Below are positions 48,837-58,685 of a stretch of DNA of 64,000 nt, one piece after another; within the stretch, counting starts at the first letter, position 1; each line of letters starts with the position of its first letter. The stretch spans positions 372,001 through 436,000 of the forward strand of contig NZ_CP045202.1 in the NCBI RefSeq assembly GCF_016864195.1, written 5' to 3'. The notes below the pieces were generated by a model, which had not been told where the DNA came from, ran no database searches, and saw only the letters and a list, made by a program, of their open reading frames with translations. The stretch is from Dechloromonas sp. TW-R-39-2. Lineage in GTDB: Bacteria; Pseudomonadota; Gammaproteobacteria; Burkholderiales; Rhodocyclaceae. Position numbers and translations under genes: made by a program.

Positions 48837-48885
48837 GATCATTGCCGAGCCTGGCCCCATCTCAGGGTCGCAGCGCTCCTCGGCA
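48825..48885 (-). promoter_or_regulatory. S-adenosylhomocysteine (SAH) riboswitch
   Basis: Read on the minus strand the leader contains CCGAGGAGCGCTGCGACC, then CCAGGCTCGG and AACGGCGCTCGC, the conserved blocks of the SAH riboswitch. CCGAG pairs with CTCGG (P1) and GAGCGC with GCGCTC. The known class switches on ahcY and metH genes when SAH accumulates. The overlap of ACGGCGC with the downstream terminator stem predicts the same ON logic here. Confidence 0.88.
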
Positions 48886-48936
48886 GAACCGCTAGTTTAC
48901 CGGCCGCTGCCAAGACTGCCAAGTGCCTTGATTTAT

Positions 48937-49431
48937 TTAGCCTTTCATTGCCACACGCTTGGCGGTCTTGCGAGCGCCGCCGGTCTTCAGGTCAAAATGC
49001 ACCATGAAGTAGGTTTCTTCTGTCGATGGCGTGCCTTCGACGTGCCATTCCCAGATGTCTTCGCCCAGGTTGTCGAAGATGGTTTTGCTGCCCGGCGTGC
49101 CGAGCAGGCGGCGGATTTCATCGCGACTCATGCCATCGCGTACGCGGGCGAAGTTGGTCTCGGTCAGAACCTGTTCGATGGTCCGGACGATCTGGTCGCC
49201 ACCAATGGTGATCATGTAGCAATGCACCCCGCTTGGCTGGCGGCTGTATTCCCAGGTGACGCTGCCATCCGGGTTGCTGAATTCGAAGCCGGGATTGCCC
49301 ATGCGCGAGCGGACTTCGCTGGCGCTGGTGATGCCGGGTTTGATGTTCGGCAGATTGACCATGTCGCAGGCCGGCAGGCAGGCGGCAAGCAAGGCGCCGA
49401 GGGCGTTGCTGATCCAGTGACGTAATTTCAT
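48937..49431 (-). CDS. BamE/SmpA-like outer-membrane lipoprotein
   Basis: A 164-residue lipoprotein: signal MKLRHWISNALGALLAACLP with lipobox LPAC. Two BamE-like halves follow. The first reads IKPGITSASEVRSRMGNP then VTWEYSRQPSG; the second reads VRDGMSRDEIRRLLGTPG then DIWEWHVEGT. BamE proper is a single copy in the outer-membrane assembly complex. This tandem form is a related betaproteobacterial lipoprotein whose exact role is unknown. Divergent from the rhodanese gene. Confidence 0.82.
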   Translation of the reverse strand: MKLRHWISNALGALLAACLPACDMVNLPNIKPGITSASEVRSRMGNPGFEFSNPDGSVTWEYSRQPSGVHCYMITIGGDQIVRTIEQVLTETNFARVRDGMSRDEIRRLLGTPGSKTIFDNLGEDIWEWHVEGTPSTEETYFMVHFDLKTGGARKTAKRVAMKG

Positions 49432-49519
49432 GAATTCTCCCGATCGTTGATTCGCCCAGTTTACGCTTTGGCTGACAAGCTTTCATAATATCGGCATACC
49501 CTGATTTACGGATTCCCCG

Positions 49520-49912
49520 ATGCACAGCCTCGATCCCGCCGCCGCTTACGCCTTGCTTGGCTTGCAGCCTGAAGCCGTTCTGCTTGATTGCCGGACGGAA
49601 ATCGAGCACATGTATGTCGGTCATCCGCTTGGCGCCGAACATGTTGCCTGGCAGGAAGGGCCGGATTGGGAAATCGACCCGGCGTTTGCCGACAAGGTCC
49701 GGCGGCTGGTCAAGGGAGATCTGTCTCGGCCGGTGCTGATCATTTGCCGGAGCGGTACGCGCTCGCTCGATGCCGGCCAGGCACTCGAAGCGGCGGGGTT
49801 TACCCAGGTGATCAATGTGCTGGAAGGGTTCGAAGGTCCGCTTGACGAGGATTTTCATCGCGGCACGCTGGGCGGCTGGCGTTTTCGCGGTCTACCCTGG
49901 CAACAGTCGTGA
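49520..49912 (+). CDS. rhodanese-domain protein
   Basis: A 130-residue single rhodanese domain with the active-site loop ICRSGTRSLDAGQ (Cys near 76), preceded by VLLDCRTEIEHMYVGHPLGA. The loop CRSGTRS is that of sulfurtransferases rather than phosphatases. No signal peptide, so cytoplasmic. The sulfur acceptor is unknown. Its end overlaps the converging MFS gene by 21 bases. Confidence 0.88.
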   Translation: MHSLDPAAAYALLGLQPEAVLLDCRTEIEHMYVGHPLGAEHVAWQEGPDWEIDPAFADKVRRLVKGDLSRPVLIICRSGTRSLDAGQALEAAGFTQVINVLEGFEGPLDEDFHRGTLGGWRFRGLPWQQS

Positions 49913-51091
49913 TTTCTGGTGCGCCAGTGCGGCCAGTCCGCCGAGCAGCAGCATGCCACCCATGCCGAGCGCCAGCGTCAAGGTCGATCCCCAGAGAAGC
50001 GGGGCGATCAGGCCGGCGGCCAGGCTGTTGAATCCGGACTGGAAAAAAGTCTGGCAGGATGCCGCCAGTCCGCGCTGATCGGGAAAAGGGTCAAGCGCCA
50101 GGATGGTCAGGCAGGGCATCGCCAAAGCCATACCCAGGGTGTAAATAAAAAGCGGCAGCACACTCCATGGCAGGGCGGGCGGCAATGCCAGATTCAACAC
50201 GAGGTTGATCGTCGCAGCGCTGGCCATTATTCCGTAGCCGAGTGCGATGGTGCCGCTCAGGGAACGTTTTCCGGCCAGTCGCCCGGAGAGCCACGAGCCG
50301 CTCATCAGTCCGCACATGGCCGGCCCGAACAGCCAGAGGAAGCCGGTTTCATCGATGCCAAGGTGCTGCATCAGGAAAACCGGGGCCGACAGGACGTAAA
50401 TGAAGAACCCGACAAAATTCAGCGACAGGGCCGCACAGGCAAAGAGGAACGCCGGTGAGGTAAATACTTTCCAGTAAGTGCGGCCAAGGTAGCCGGGGCG
50501 CAGCGACTGGCGCTTTTCCGGCGGCAGGGTTTCCGGCAGCAGTTTCCAGCAGGCCAGCCAGAGTGCTGCGGTCGACAGGACAAGAAAGGCAAAAATCGAA
50601 CGCCAGCCAAAAAAGGTTTGCAGCCAGCCACCGATGACGGGGGCGACGGCCGGGGCCAAGGCAAACATCATGGTGATTTGCGACATCAGGCGCTGAGCGG
50701 CCGGGCCGTCGAAAAGATCGCGGACAATCGCCCGGCTGATGACGATGCCGGCCCCGGCGGTCACGCCCTGCATGGCGCGCCAGAACCAGAGATGTTCGAT
50801 GCAGGTCGCAAATACGCAGCCGGCCGAAGCAATACCGAACAGGGCGAGGGCGATCAGAATGACTCGGCGTCGGCCAAAGCGGTCTGAAATGGCGCCATGC
50901 CATAGCGTCATCACCGCAAAGGCCAGCAAATAAGCGGAGAGCGTTTGCTGGACTTCAAGCTGCGTCGCCCCGAGTTTGTCGGCGATGTCGTGGAAGGACG
51001 GCAGGTAAGTGTCGATCGAGAATGGCCCGAGGGCCGAGAGCGCGGCAAGCAGCAGCGCAATGCCGCGCGGTGCGGCTTTGGGTTCAGTCAT
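49892..51091 (-). CDS. Bcr/CflA-type MFS drug-resistance transporter
   Basis: A 399-residue inner-membrane carrier with twelve predicted helices. ATG at 51091 overlaps the comM stop (ATGACTGA). Family landmarks are LSALGPFSIDTYLPSFHDIA at the start, HGAISDRFGRRRVILIALAL (loop 2-3 motif), AMQGVTAGAGIVISRAIVRD and RSIFAFLVLSTAALWLA. Bcr-type pumps export drugs such as bicyclomycin or sulfonamides, and sometimes cysteine. The actual substrate is not readable here. An exact copy of the recurrent motif lies at 50564-50576. Confidence 0.9.
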   Translation of the reverse strand: MTEPKAAPRGIALLLAALSALGPFSIDTYLPSFHDIADKLGATQLEVQQTLSAYLLAFAVMTLWHGAISDRFGRRRVILIALALFGIASAGCVFATCIEHLWFWRAMQGVTAGAGIVISRAIVRDLFDGPAAQRLMSQITMMFALAPAVAPVIGGWLQTFFGWRSIFAFLVLSTAALWLACWKLLPETLPPEKRQSLRPGYLGRTYWKVFTSPAFLFACAALSLNFVGFFIYVLSAPVFLMQHLGIDETGFLWLFGPAMCGLMSGSWLSGRLAGKRSLSGTIALGYGIMASAATINLVLNLALPPALPWSVLPLFIYTLGMALAMPCLTILALDPFPDQRGLAASCQTFFQSGFNSLAAGLIAPLLWGSTLTLALGMGGMLLLGGLAALAHQKSRLLPG

Positions 51092-52574
51092 GGGCAAGGC
51101 GGCGGTACTGGATGGCTTCGGCAATATGCGCGGCGGTGATGTCGTGGCTGGCGGCCAGATCGGCGATGGTGCGTGCAACCTTGAGAATGCGGTGCCAGGC
51201 GCGGGCTGACAGATTGAGCCGTATAGTGGCTTGTTTAAGCAGCTGTTTTCCGGCTTCATCGGGACTGCAGCACTGATCGACTTCAGCTGAATTCAGGCGG
51301 GCATTTGGTTTGTGCTGGCGAGCCCGTTGTCGGGCCTGCGCTGTTTCGACGCGTGCCCGAACCGTCGCCGATGCTTCTCCTGCGGCTTGTTCGGCCAGCG
51401 TGTCGGCTGGCAGGGCGGGAACTTCAATAAGCAGATCGATGCGGTCAAGAAACGGGCCGGAAAGCTTGCCGCGGTAACGGGCGATCTGGTCGGGAGTGCA
51501 CCGGCATTTTCCCTGGCTGTCACCGTGAAAGCCGCATGGGCACGGATTCATCGCCCCAATCAGCTGAAACTCGGCAGGAAATTCAGCATGCCGGGCGGCA
51601 CGGGCAATGTGCACACGGCCGGACTCCAGCGGTTCGCGCAGGGTTTCAAGGACCTTGCGATCAAATTCGACCAGTTCATCGAGAAAAAGCACGCCCTGAT
51701 GTGCCAGGCTGATTTCGCCTGGGCGGGGCGGATTGCCGCCGCCAACCAGCGCGACGGCAGATGCTGTGTGATGAGGCTGGCGATAGGGTCGGACGCCGAA
51801 GTTTTCCGGTCGGAACAGGCCGGTGAGGGACAGCACGGCCGCCGAACTGCGTGCCGCATCGGGATCGAGGGCTGGCATCAGGCCGGGCAGGCGGGCCGCC
51901 AGCATCGACTTTCCTGAGCCAGGCGGACCGATCATCAGCAGCGAGTGATTTCCAGCGGCAGCGATTTCCAGCACACGTTTGGCTTGTGTCTGACCGCGCA
52001 CTTCATTCAAGTCGGGGAAAACCGGCGCTTTTCTGTCGTCGACCGCGACAGCTCGGGGTAAAGCCTGCTGGCCGCCCAGATGTGCGCAGACTTGAAGCAG
52101 GGAGCGGGCGGCAAAAATATGATCGCTCCCGGTCAGGGCGGCTTCGTGAGCGCTGCTTTCGGGCAGGATGAAGGCCTTGCCCTGGCCTGTCTGGAGTGCC
52201 ATGGCCAGTGCGCCGCGAACCGGACGTAATTCCCCGGAAAGAGACAACTCGCCGGCAAATTCGTAATCAGCCAGTGCGCGGGCCGGAATCTGGCCGCTGG
52301 CAGCAAGGATGCCGAGAGCGATTGGCAGATCGAAACGGCCCGACTCTTTTGGTAAATCGGCCGGGGCAAGGTTGACCGTGATGCGCTTGCTCGGGAATTC
52401 AAAGCCGGAATTGACGATGGCAGCGCGCACGCGGTCGCGCGCTTCCTTGACTTCGGTATCCGGCAGGCCGACCAATGCAAAACTGGGCAGGCCACTGGCC
52501 AGATGAACCTCGACGATGACCGGTGGGGCGTTGAGACCGTCAAGCCCTCGGCTGTGAGCGACGGCTAGCGCCAT
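51084..52574 (-). CDS. comM: ComM/YifB AAA+ branch-migration helicase
   Basis: ComM is a hexameric helicase that extends heteroduplex during natural transformation. The 496-residue protein has the N-terminal Lon-like domain (GLPSFALVGLPDTEVKEARD, FPSKRITVNLAPADLPK). The AAA+ core has Walker A MIGPPGSGKSMLAARLPGL and LFLDELVEFDRKVLETLREP, with a zinc-like CPCGFHGDSQGKCRC segment. A C-terminal helical part follows (AWHRILKVARTIADL). It sits between ubiK and the MFS gene in one leftward run. With dprA it supplies part of a competence machinery. Confidence 0.94.
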   Translation of the reverse strand: MALAVAHSRGLDGLNAPPVIVEVHLASGLPSFALVGLPDTEVKEARDRVRAAIVNSGFEFPSKRITVNLAPADLPKESGRFDLPIALGILAASGQIPARALADYEFAGELSLSGELRPVRGALAMALQTGQGKAFILPESSAHEAALTGSDHIFAARSLLQVCAHLGGQQALPRAVAVDDRKAPVFPDLNEVRGQTQAKRVLEIAAAGNHSLLMIGPPGSGKSMLAARLPGLMPALDPDAARSSAAVLSLTGLFRPENFGVRPYRQPHHTASAVALVGGGNPPRPGEISLAHQGVLFLDELVEFDRKVLETLREPLESGRVHIARAARHAEFPAEFQLIGAMNPCPCGFHGDSQGKCRCTPDQIARYRGKLSGPFLDRIDLLIEVPALPADTLAEQAAGEASATVRARVETAQARQRARQHKPNARLNSAEVDQCCSPDEAGKQLLKQATIRLNLSARAWHRILKVARTIADLAASHDITAAHIAEAIQYRRLAHD

Positions 52575-52579
52575 GTGGA

Positions 52580-52822
52580 TTACTCGCCCGAGCGGGCTTT
52601 TTCCAGGGCCTCGACACGGGCTTCGAGTTGCTTGAGCTTCTCGCGAGTGCGGGCCAGCACCTGAGCCTGAATATCAAACTCTTCGCGGGTGACCAGATCA
52701 AGCTTGGAAAACATGCCGCTCATGACGGCCTTGGCGTTTCTTTCGATGTCCTTGGCGGGTGAGCTGGCCAGCAGGGCGCTCATCTTGGCGCCGATTTCTT
52801 CCATGGTTTTGGGGTCGAGCAT
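52580..52822 (-). CDS. ubiK: ubiquinone biosynthesis accessory factor UbiK
   Basis: An 80-residue protein of the BMFP/YqiC family, which forms trimeric coiled coils and helps the Ubi enzymes make ubiquinone under air. It begins MLDPKTMEEIGAKMSALLAS and has LVTREEFDIQAQVLARTREK, ending in a Glu/Leu-rich coiled coil (KLKQLEARVEALEKA). Located five bases upstream of comM. Confidence 0.9.
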   Translation of the reverse strand: MLDPKTMEEIGAKMSALLASSPAKDIERNAKAVMSGMFSKLDLVTREEFDIQAQVLARTREKLKQLEARVEALEKARSGE

Positions 52823-52968
52823 GAGGTTCCTCCGTGATCGGCCAGTGTAACACAGCGGCGTAAGTCACTTTTCAGGATGGCCGCTCGTCGGTGGTGCGGG
52901 CAATAAAGTCTACGCACTCGATTGGTGCGTCTGTTTTCGGTTGGGAGCCGTAATCGCAGGGAGATCCT

Positions 52969-52982
52969 TTGATTTTGATCAA
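52969..52982. promoter_or_regulatory. FNR/ANR-type box upstream of the porin gene
   Basis: TTGATTTTGATCAA is a perfect match to TTGATN4ATCAA. It is centred about 90 bases before the porin start. A role in anaerobic activation is inferred. Confidence 0.7.
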
Positions 52983-52991
52983 AAATGAGGC

Positions 52992-53007
52992 TGGCACGCC
53001 TCCTGCT
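52992..53007 (+). promoter_or_regulatory. possible sigma-54 promoter upstream of the porin gene
   Basis: TGGCAC, five bases, then CTGCT: the GG and GC of the -24/-12 pair have the right spacing, with one departure from TTGCW. Competing reading: the FNR box at 52969-52982 would be class II for a sigma-70 start near 53017. Only one of the two is needed. Confidence 0.4.
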
Positions 53008-53065
53008 ACTGTTGAGCTGCATAAAACATTTTTGTTTATTTTATTTTGCTTGCAGGAGAGAAACC

Positions 53066-53836
53066 ATGAAGAAATCACTGATTGCCCTGGCTCTGGTTAG
53101 TGCCTTTGCTGTTCCGGCCTTCGCCGAAGATGCTGCCCCGGCTCCGGCCCTGACCGCCAATGTTGGCGTCGTTTCCGACTACGTTTTCCGCGGTATCAGC
53201 CAGAGCCAGCACCAGCCAGCCCTGCAAGCCGGTGTCGACTATGCCCATTCGAGCGGCCTGTATATCGGCGCCTGGGGTTCTTCGATTGAATGGACCGACC
53301 GCAAGGACCTCCAGGTTCAGAAGGGTAACCGTGTCGAGCTCGACCTTTACGGCGGCTACAAGGGTGCCATCGGTGATTTCGGTTATGACGTCGGTGCTAT
53401 TCGTTACTTCTACCCAGGCCAGTTTCAGGGTGCCGCCGGCGTGACGGCAAACACGACCGAAGCCTATATCGGTGGTAGCTGGAAGATCGTCAGCCTGAAG
53501 TACAACCACGTTGTTTCCAACAGCATTTTCAACTGGGGTGGTACTGCGGCCGATGCGAAGACGCAAGGTTCCAACTACACCGACCTGACGGTGACCTACC
53601 CGGTTGATGAAACGTTCAACCTGATCGCTCACCTCGGTCGTCAGAACATCAAGAACTACGGTGCTGCTTCCTACACCGACTGGAAGCTGGGCGCTACCAA
53701 GGATGTTGGCTTCGGTGTCGTGGGTCTGGCTTATACCGATACCACGGCCAAGGGCAAATCCGGTGAAGCCTACAACTGGGCAACCAAGGATGCATCCAAG
53801 GGCGTTCTGGCAGCGTCTTTCACCAAAACTTTTTAA
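53066..53836 (+). CDS. TorF-family putative outer-membrane porin
   Basis: A 256-residue outer-membrane beta-barrel of the proteobacterial TorF-type family. ATG at 53066 follows GGAGAG; the signal peptide is MKKSLIALALVSAFAVPAFA. The mature part starts with LTANVGVVSDYVFRGISQSQ, the family hallmark, and continues with alternating aromatic strands (GLYIGAWGSS, ELDLYGGYKG, DFGYDVGAIRYFYPG), ending in a terminal Phe (ASFTKTF) recognised by the BAM machinery. The substrate is unknown. It precedes glnK-amtB, suggesting a role in uptake of small nitrogen compounds or ions. Confidence 0.88.
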   Translation: MKKSLIALALVSAFAVPAFAEDAAPAPALTANVGVVSDYVFRGISQSQHQPALQAGVDYAHSSGLYIGAWGSSIEWTDRKDLQVQKGNRVELDLYGGYKGAIGDFGYDVGAIRYFYPGQFQGAAGVTANTTEAYIGGSWKIVSLKYNHVVSNSIFNWGGTAADAKTQGSNYTDLTVTYPVDETFNLIAHLGRQNIKNYGAASYTDWKLGATKDVGFGVVGLAYTDTTAKGKSGEAYNWATKDASKGVLAASFTKTF

Positions 53837-53850
53837 TTTGACTTAAGCCT

Positions 53851-53892
53851 TTTTCCACCGTGGGTGACCCGGCCGGCACCGGCGGTGGAAAA
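53851..53892. repeat. inverted repeat before glnK
   Basis: TTTTCCACCG (53851-53860) pairs with CGGTGGAAAA (53883-53892). No T tract follows on the plus strand, so it is not a standard terminator. It might act as an operator or mRNA structure between the porin gene and glnK. Confidence 0.5.
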
Positions 53893-53900
53893 CAAGCTAA

Positions 53901-54260
<360 letters not shown>

Positions 54261-54270
54261 GGAGCAAACC

Positions 54271-55758
54271 ATGAAACGCCTATTTGCATTGCTTGCTCTG
54301 GTCGGTGCCGTTACCTTCGGCGCACCGGCCTGGGCTGAAGAAAAGGAAGCAGCGACCCCGGTTGCCGCCGCCGTTGCAGCCCCCGCGGCTGTCGCTGCAG
54401 CTGCGCCAGCCGCAGCTACCCCGGTTGCTGCTCCGGCAGCTGCACCCTTGGTCCCCAACAAGGGTGATAACGCCTGGGTCATGGTCAGTGCTGCACTGGT
54501 CATTCTGATGTCGATTCCGGGTTTGGCCCTGTTCTACGGTGGCCTGGTGCGCACCAAGAACATGTTGTCGGTGCTGATGCAGGTGTTCGTCACCTTCTCG
54601 CTGATTTCCGTTCTCTGGGTGATCTACGGCTACTCCGCCGCATTCACCGAAGGCAACGAGTTCTTCGGCGTGCTCGACAAGCTCTTCCTCAAGGGTGTGA
54701 CTGTCGAATCGGTGGGCGCAACCTTCTCCAAGGGCGTTGTCATCTCCGAGCTGGCTTTCGTCATCTTCCAGGGCGCTTTCGCAGCGATTACCTGTGGTCT
54801 GATCGTCGGTGCCTTTGCTGAACGTGCCAAGTTTGCCGCGATCCTGGTCTTCATGATCATCTGGTTCACGCTGTCATACATTCCGATGGCTCACATGGTC
54901 TGGTATTGGGCCGGTCCGGATGCCTACATCGATGCTGCGGCTGGTGAAGCTGCTGCCAAGACGGCTGGTTTCCTGTTCCAGAAGGGCGCGCTCGACTTTG
55001 CCGGCGGTACCGTGGTGCACATCAACGCCGCTGTTGCCGGTCTGGTTGGTGCCTGGTTGATTGGCAAGCGTACGGGTCTGGGCAATGTTTCGATGGCCCC
55101 GCACTCCCTGACCTTCACGATGATCGGTGCTTCCCTGCTGTGGTTCGGCTGGTTCGGCTTCAACGCCGGCTCTGCGCTCGAAGCCTCAGGCGGCGCTGCG
55201 CTGGCCATGGTCAACACCTGGGTTGCCACGTCTTGTGCTGCTCTCTCCTGGATGTGTGCCGAATGGATCCTGAAGGGTAAGCCTTCCATGCTGGGTGCTG
55301 CTTCCGGTGCCGTTGCCGGCCTGGTGGCAATTACTCCGGCAGCCGGTTTTGTCGGCGTGATGGGCTCGATCGTCATCGGCCTGCTGGCGGGTGTGGTTTG
55401 CCTGTGGGGTGTCAATGGCCTGAAGAAGCTGCTCGGTATCGACGACTCGCTCGACGTCTTCGGCGTGCATGGCGTCGGCGGCATCCTCGGTGCGATCCTC
55501 ACCGGTGTCTTCGCTGACCCGGCACTGGGTGGTACGGGGGTCTATGACTACGTCGCCAATGCTGTCGGTCCTTACGACATGACGGCACAAGTGATCAGCC
55601 AGCTGTGGGGCGTCGGTACCGTCGTGGTCTGGTCCGGCGTGGTCTCCATCGTCGCCTTCAAACTGGTTGATATCGTGATTGGTCTGCGTGTGCCGGAAGA
55701 TGAAGAGCGTGAAGGTCTCGACCTCACCTCGCACGGCGAAACGGCTTACCACCACTAA
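54271..55758 (+). CDS. amtB: ammonium transporter
   Basis: AmtB conducts ammonium across the inner membrane. ATG at 54271 follows AAGGAGC and gives 495 residues. A signal peptide (MKRLFALLALVGAVTFGAPA) and an Ala/Pro-rich linker of about 50 residues precede the eleven-helix core. The pore histidines are in GGTVVHINAAVAGLVGAW and FGVHGVGGILGAIL; the Phe gate is near LALFYGGLVRTKNML. The tail is short (ERE-GLDLTSHGETAYHH). Co-transcribed with glnK and followed by a terminator. Confidence 0.97.
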   Translation: MKRLFALLALVGAVTFGAPAWAEEKEAATPVAAAVAAPAAVAAAAPAAATPVAAPAAAPLVPNKGDNAWVMVSAALVILMSIPGLALFYGGLVRTKNMLSVLMQVFVTFSLISVLWVIYGYSAAFTEGNEFFGVLDKLFLKGVTVESVGATFSKGVVISELAFVIFQGAFAAITCGLIVGAFAERAKFAAILVFMIIWFTLSYIPMAHMVWYWAGPDAYIDAAAGEAAAKTAGFLFQKGALDFAGGTVVHINAAVAGLVGAWLIGKRTGLGNVSMAPHSLTFTMIGASLLWFGWFGFNAGSALEASGGAALAMVNTWVATSCAALSWMCAEWILKGKPSMLGAASGAVAGLVAITPAAGFVGVMGSIVIGLLAGVVCLWGVNGLKKLLGIDDSLDVFGVHGVGGILGAILTGVFADPALGGTGVYDYVANAVGPYDMTAQVISQLWGVGTVVVWSGVVSIVAFKLVDIVIGLRVPEDEEREGLDLTSHGETAYHH

Positions 55759-55785
55759 TTCAAACGGTTTTTTGCTCTCTCCCTT

Positions 55786-55812
55786 CGGGCACCTTCGGGT
55801 GCCCGTTTTTTT
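55786..55812 (+). terminator. terminator after amtB
   Basis: Stem CGGGCACC / GGTGCCCG with a TTCG tetraloop, then a seven-T run: a textbook rho-independent terminator. Confidence 0.93.
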
Positions 55813-55832
55813 GTCCGGAATTCACATCGCTG

Positions 55833-55853
55833 CCGGCCGCCCATGGCGGCCGG
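55833..55853 (-). repeat. GC-rich hairpin after the isochorismatase gene
   Basis: CCGGCCGCC / GGCGGCCGG with a three-base loop, just past the stop of the leftward gene. No T tract, so its terminator function is uncertain. Confidence 0.5.
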
Positions 55854-55862
55854 ACCAGGGGC

Positions 55863-56431
55863 TTACTTGATCAGTGGAAGTAGGGCGCGGAACTCATCGG
55901 TGCCGGCTCGATGCAGCCATTCGAAGAGAACCATTTCGGTCGTCACGATACCGATGCCGGCAGCACGCATGCGCTCGATGGCGAACTGCCGGTTTGCCGC
56001 CGTCCGTGAAGAAGAGGCATCGGCGACGAGATAAACCTCAAAGCCTGCGTCGAGCAGGCCGAATGCGGTTTGCAGCACGCAGACGTGGGTTTCCGTCCCG
56101 GTCAGGATGACCTGTGAACGATGGGTGCTGCGCAGCAATTCGGTGATACCGGGTTCCGCGGCGCAGGAAAAGTGCGTTTTCTCGAAAAAACGGACGTTGA
56201 CCGTGGAGTTTGCCGCTATTTGCGCAGTTGCGGCATCGCGAATGGCATCGACACTGGGGCCGAGGCCGCGCACATATTGTTCCGAGACAAAGCCGGGAAC
56301 ACCCAGCTGGCGAGCCCCATTCAGGAGGCGAACGCTGTTGGCGATGGCCTGCTCGCCCTCAAAAATGGCCGGCGCCAGCTTTTGCTGGAGATCGACGACC
56401 AGCAGCAGGGAGTCGTCGCGCCGGATCAGCA

Positions 56432-56432
<1 letters not shown>
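55863..56432 (-). CDS. isochorismatase-family hydrolase
   Basis: A 189-residue cysteine hydrolase. The catalytic triad of the family is visible: Asp in LLLVVDLQQKLAPAI, Lys in VRFFEKTHFSCA and Cys in GTETHVCVLQTAFGLL. This is the YcaC-like group acting on amides or nitriles, substrate unknown. The ATG at 56432 shares bases with the purU stop (TGATG), so the two are translationally coupled. It is the last gene of a run thrH-purU-hydrolase. Confidence 0.88.
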
Positions 56433-57295
<863 letters not shown>

Positions 57296-57301
57296 GTTGC
57301 C

Positions 57302-57913
57302 TTAAGCTGCCTTGGCGAAAGCCTTGTCGATTTCGGCGCGCAGCGCGTCGTAGTTGAGCACCACCGGGAACTGCGGGAATTCGCGGATGACGTTTTCCGG
57401 CGGATGGAACAGGATGCCGCCGTGGGCTTCGCCGAGCATCGCGGTGTCGTTGTACGAATCACCGGCCGCGACGATGGTGAAATTCAGTTCCTTGAAGCGC
57501 TGAACTGCTTCCTGCTTCTGGTTCGGCATGCGCAGGTGGTAATTGACCAGCATGCCGGAGGCGTCGGCTTCGAGCGAATGGCAGAACAGCGTCGGCCAGC
57601 CCAGTTGGCGCATCAGCGGGTGGGCGAATTCGTAGAAGGTGTCGGACAGGATGATGACCTGATAGTCCTCGCGCAGCTGGTCGAGGAAGGCACGGGCGCC
57701 GTCCATCGGGCCCATTTCGGCGATCACCTTCTGGATGTCCGGCAGGCCGAGCTTGTGCTCGCGCAGGATGTTCAGGCGATAGCTCATCAGCTTGTCGTAA
57801 TCCGGCTCTTCGCGCGTCGTGCGCATCAGTTCGGGAATGCCGGTACGCTTGGAGAATTCGATCCAGATTTCGGGAACAAGGACCCCTTCGAGGTCAAGGC
57901 AGACGATTTTCAC
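57302..57913 (-). CDS. thrH: phosphoserine phosphatase / homoserine phosphotransferase ThrH
   Basis: ThrH is a HAD-superfamily enzyme that dephosphorylates phosphoserine and can transfer phosphate to homoserine. The 203-residue protein begins IVCLDLEGVLVPEIWIEF (the nucleophilic Asp is the first D of DLEG). It continues with ILSDTFYEFAHPLMRQLG and TIVAAGDSYNDTAMLGEA (metal-binding D residues). GTG at 57913 follows AGGAG. It lies upstream of purU in the same direction. Confidence 0.93.
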   Translation of the reverse strand: MKIVCLDLEGVLVPEIWIEFSKRTGIPELMRTTREEPDYDKLMSYRLNILREHKLGLPDIQKVIAEMGPMDGARAFLDQLREDYQVIILSDTFYEFAHPLMRQLGWPTLFCHSLEADASGMLVNYHLRMPNQKQEAVQRFKELNFTIVAAGDSYNDTAMLGEAHGGILFHPPENVIREFPQFPVVLNYDALRAEIDKAFAKAA

Positions 57914-58035
57914 GGTGGGCTCCTGCGGAATAGTCGGAAAAACGGGATTTTACCCGATGCAAGGCGGGTTTTTGCCTGCTTTGTACGGGTTTTGTCGATT
58001 GACCGGGCCTGCGTCAGGCACCGATCAACCAGGAT

Positions 58036-58572
58036 TTACCACATCAAATCGTCAGGGATCTTGAAGTCGGCATACGGATCGTCGGCCTCGACCTCATTGC
58101 TGGTCTTGTTGACCCGCACGACGAGCGAAGCATCGCGCTCGGCGATCTTGTCGGCGATGACCCGTGGCACCAGCTCGGTGCTCTCGCCCTGGCAGACAAT
58201 GACCAGCCGTCCGGCAACCAAGTGTGTCTGGACTGCAGCAGAAACGTAGATCCGCTTGATCTTGTTGTCGTGCGTGAAGTTGTAGGCGATGTCACCGCCA
58301 CCCTTGCCCTGGCGATTCTGCTGAATCATCTGGACGATTTGCGCAGCGATGGCCTTTTGCCGGGCAGCGGCATCGCGCTGGGCGTTCAGTTCGCGCGCCC
58401 GTTCGGCATTCTTGCGCTGTGTTTCGAGCGCTGCCAGACGGATTTCATCAACGCTTTGCGTACCGCTGCGGCGCTCGTCCTTCTTCTGGTTGGTTTTCTC
58501 GTGGTTGGCCTGTCGGACTTTCTTCTTGTCGACCAGACCGGCTTTCAAAAACTGTTCTTGCAAGGAGGCCAT
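58036..58572 (-). CDS. DUF2058 protein
   Basis: A 178-residue soluble protein with a highly charged N-terminal part (MASLQEQFLKAGLVDKKKVR) and a helical linker. The C-terminal domain has YNFTHDNKIKRIYVSAAVQT and GRLVIVCQGESTELVPRVIA. It matches DUF2058/YaiL, of unknown function; the basic N terminus suggests nucleic-acid or ribosome contact. ATG at 58572 is preceded by GGAG; the upstream frame is non-coding. Confidence 0.87.
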   Translation of the reverse strand: MASLQEQFLKAGLVDKKKVRQANHEKTNQKKDERRSGTQSVDEIRLAALETQRKNAERARELNAQRDAAARQKAIAAQIVQMIQQNRQGKGGGDIAYNFTHDNKIKRIYVSAAVQTHLVAGRLVIVCQGESTELVPRVIADKIAERDASLVVRVNKTSNEVEADDPYADFKIPDDLMW

Positions 58573-58685
58573 GTCTGCCACTCCAAAATATAGGTTTATC
58601 GCCAGCTTAGGCGGCGGCCGGTGAAAAGCGGCAGCATAACAAAAGCCCCTTGCCGTCCTGTTCCGGTCATCGAAATTTGCGCTGA

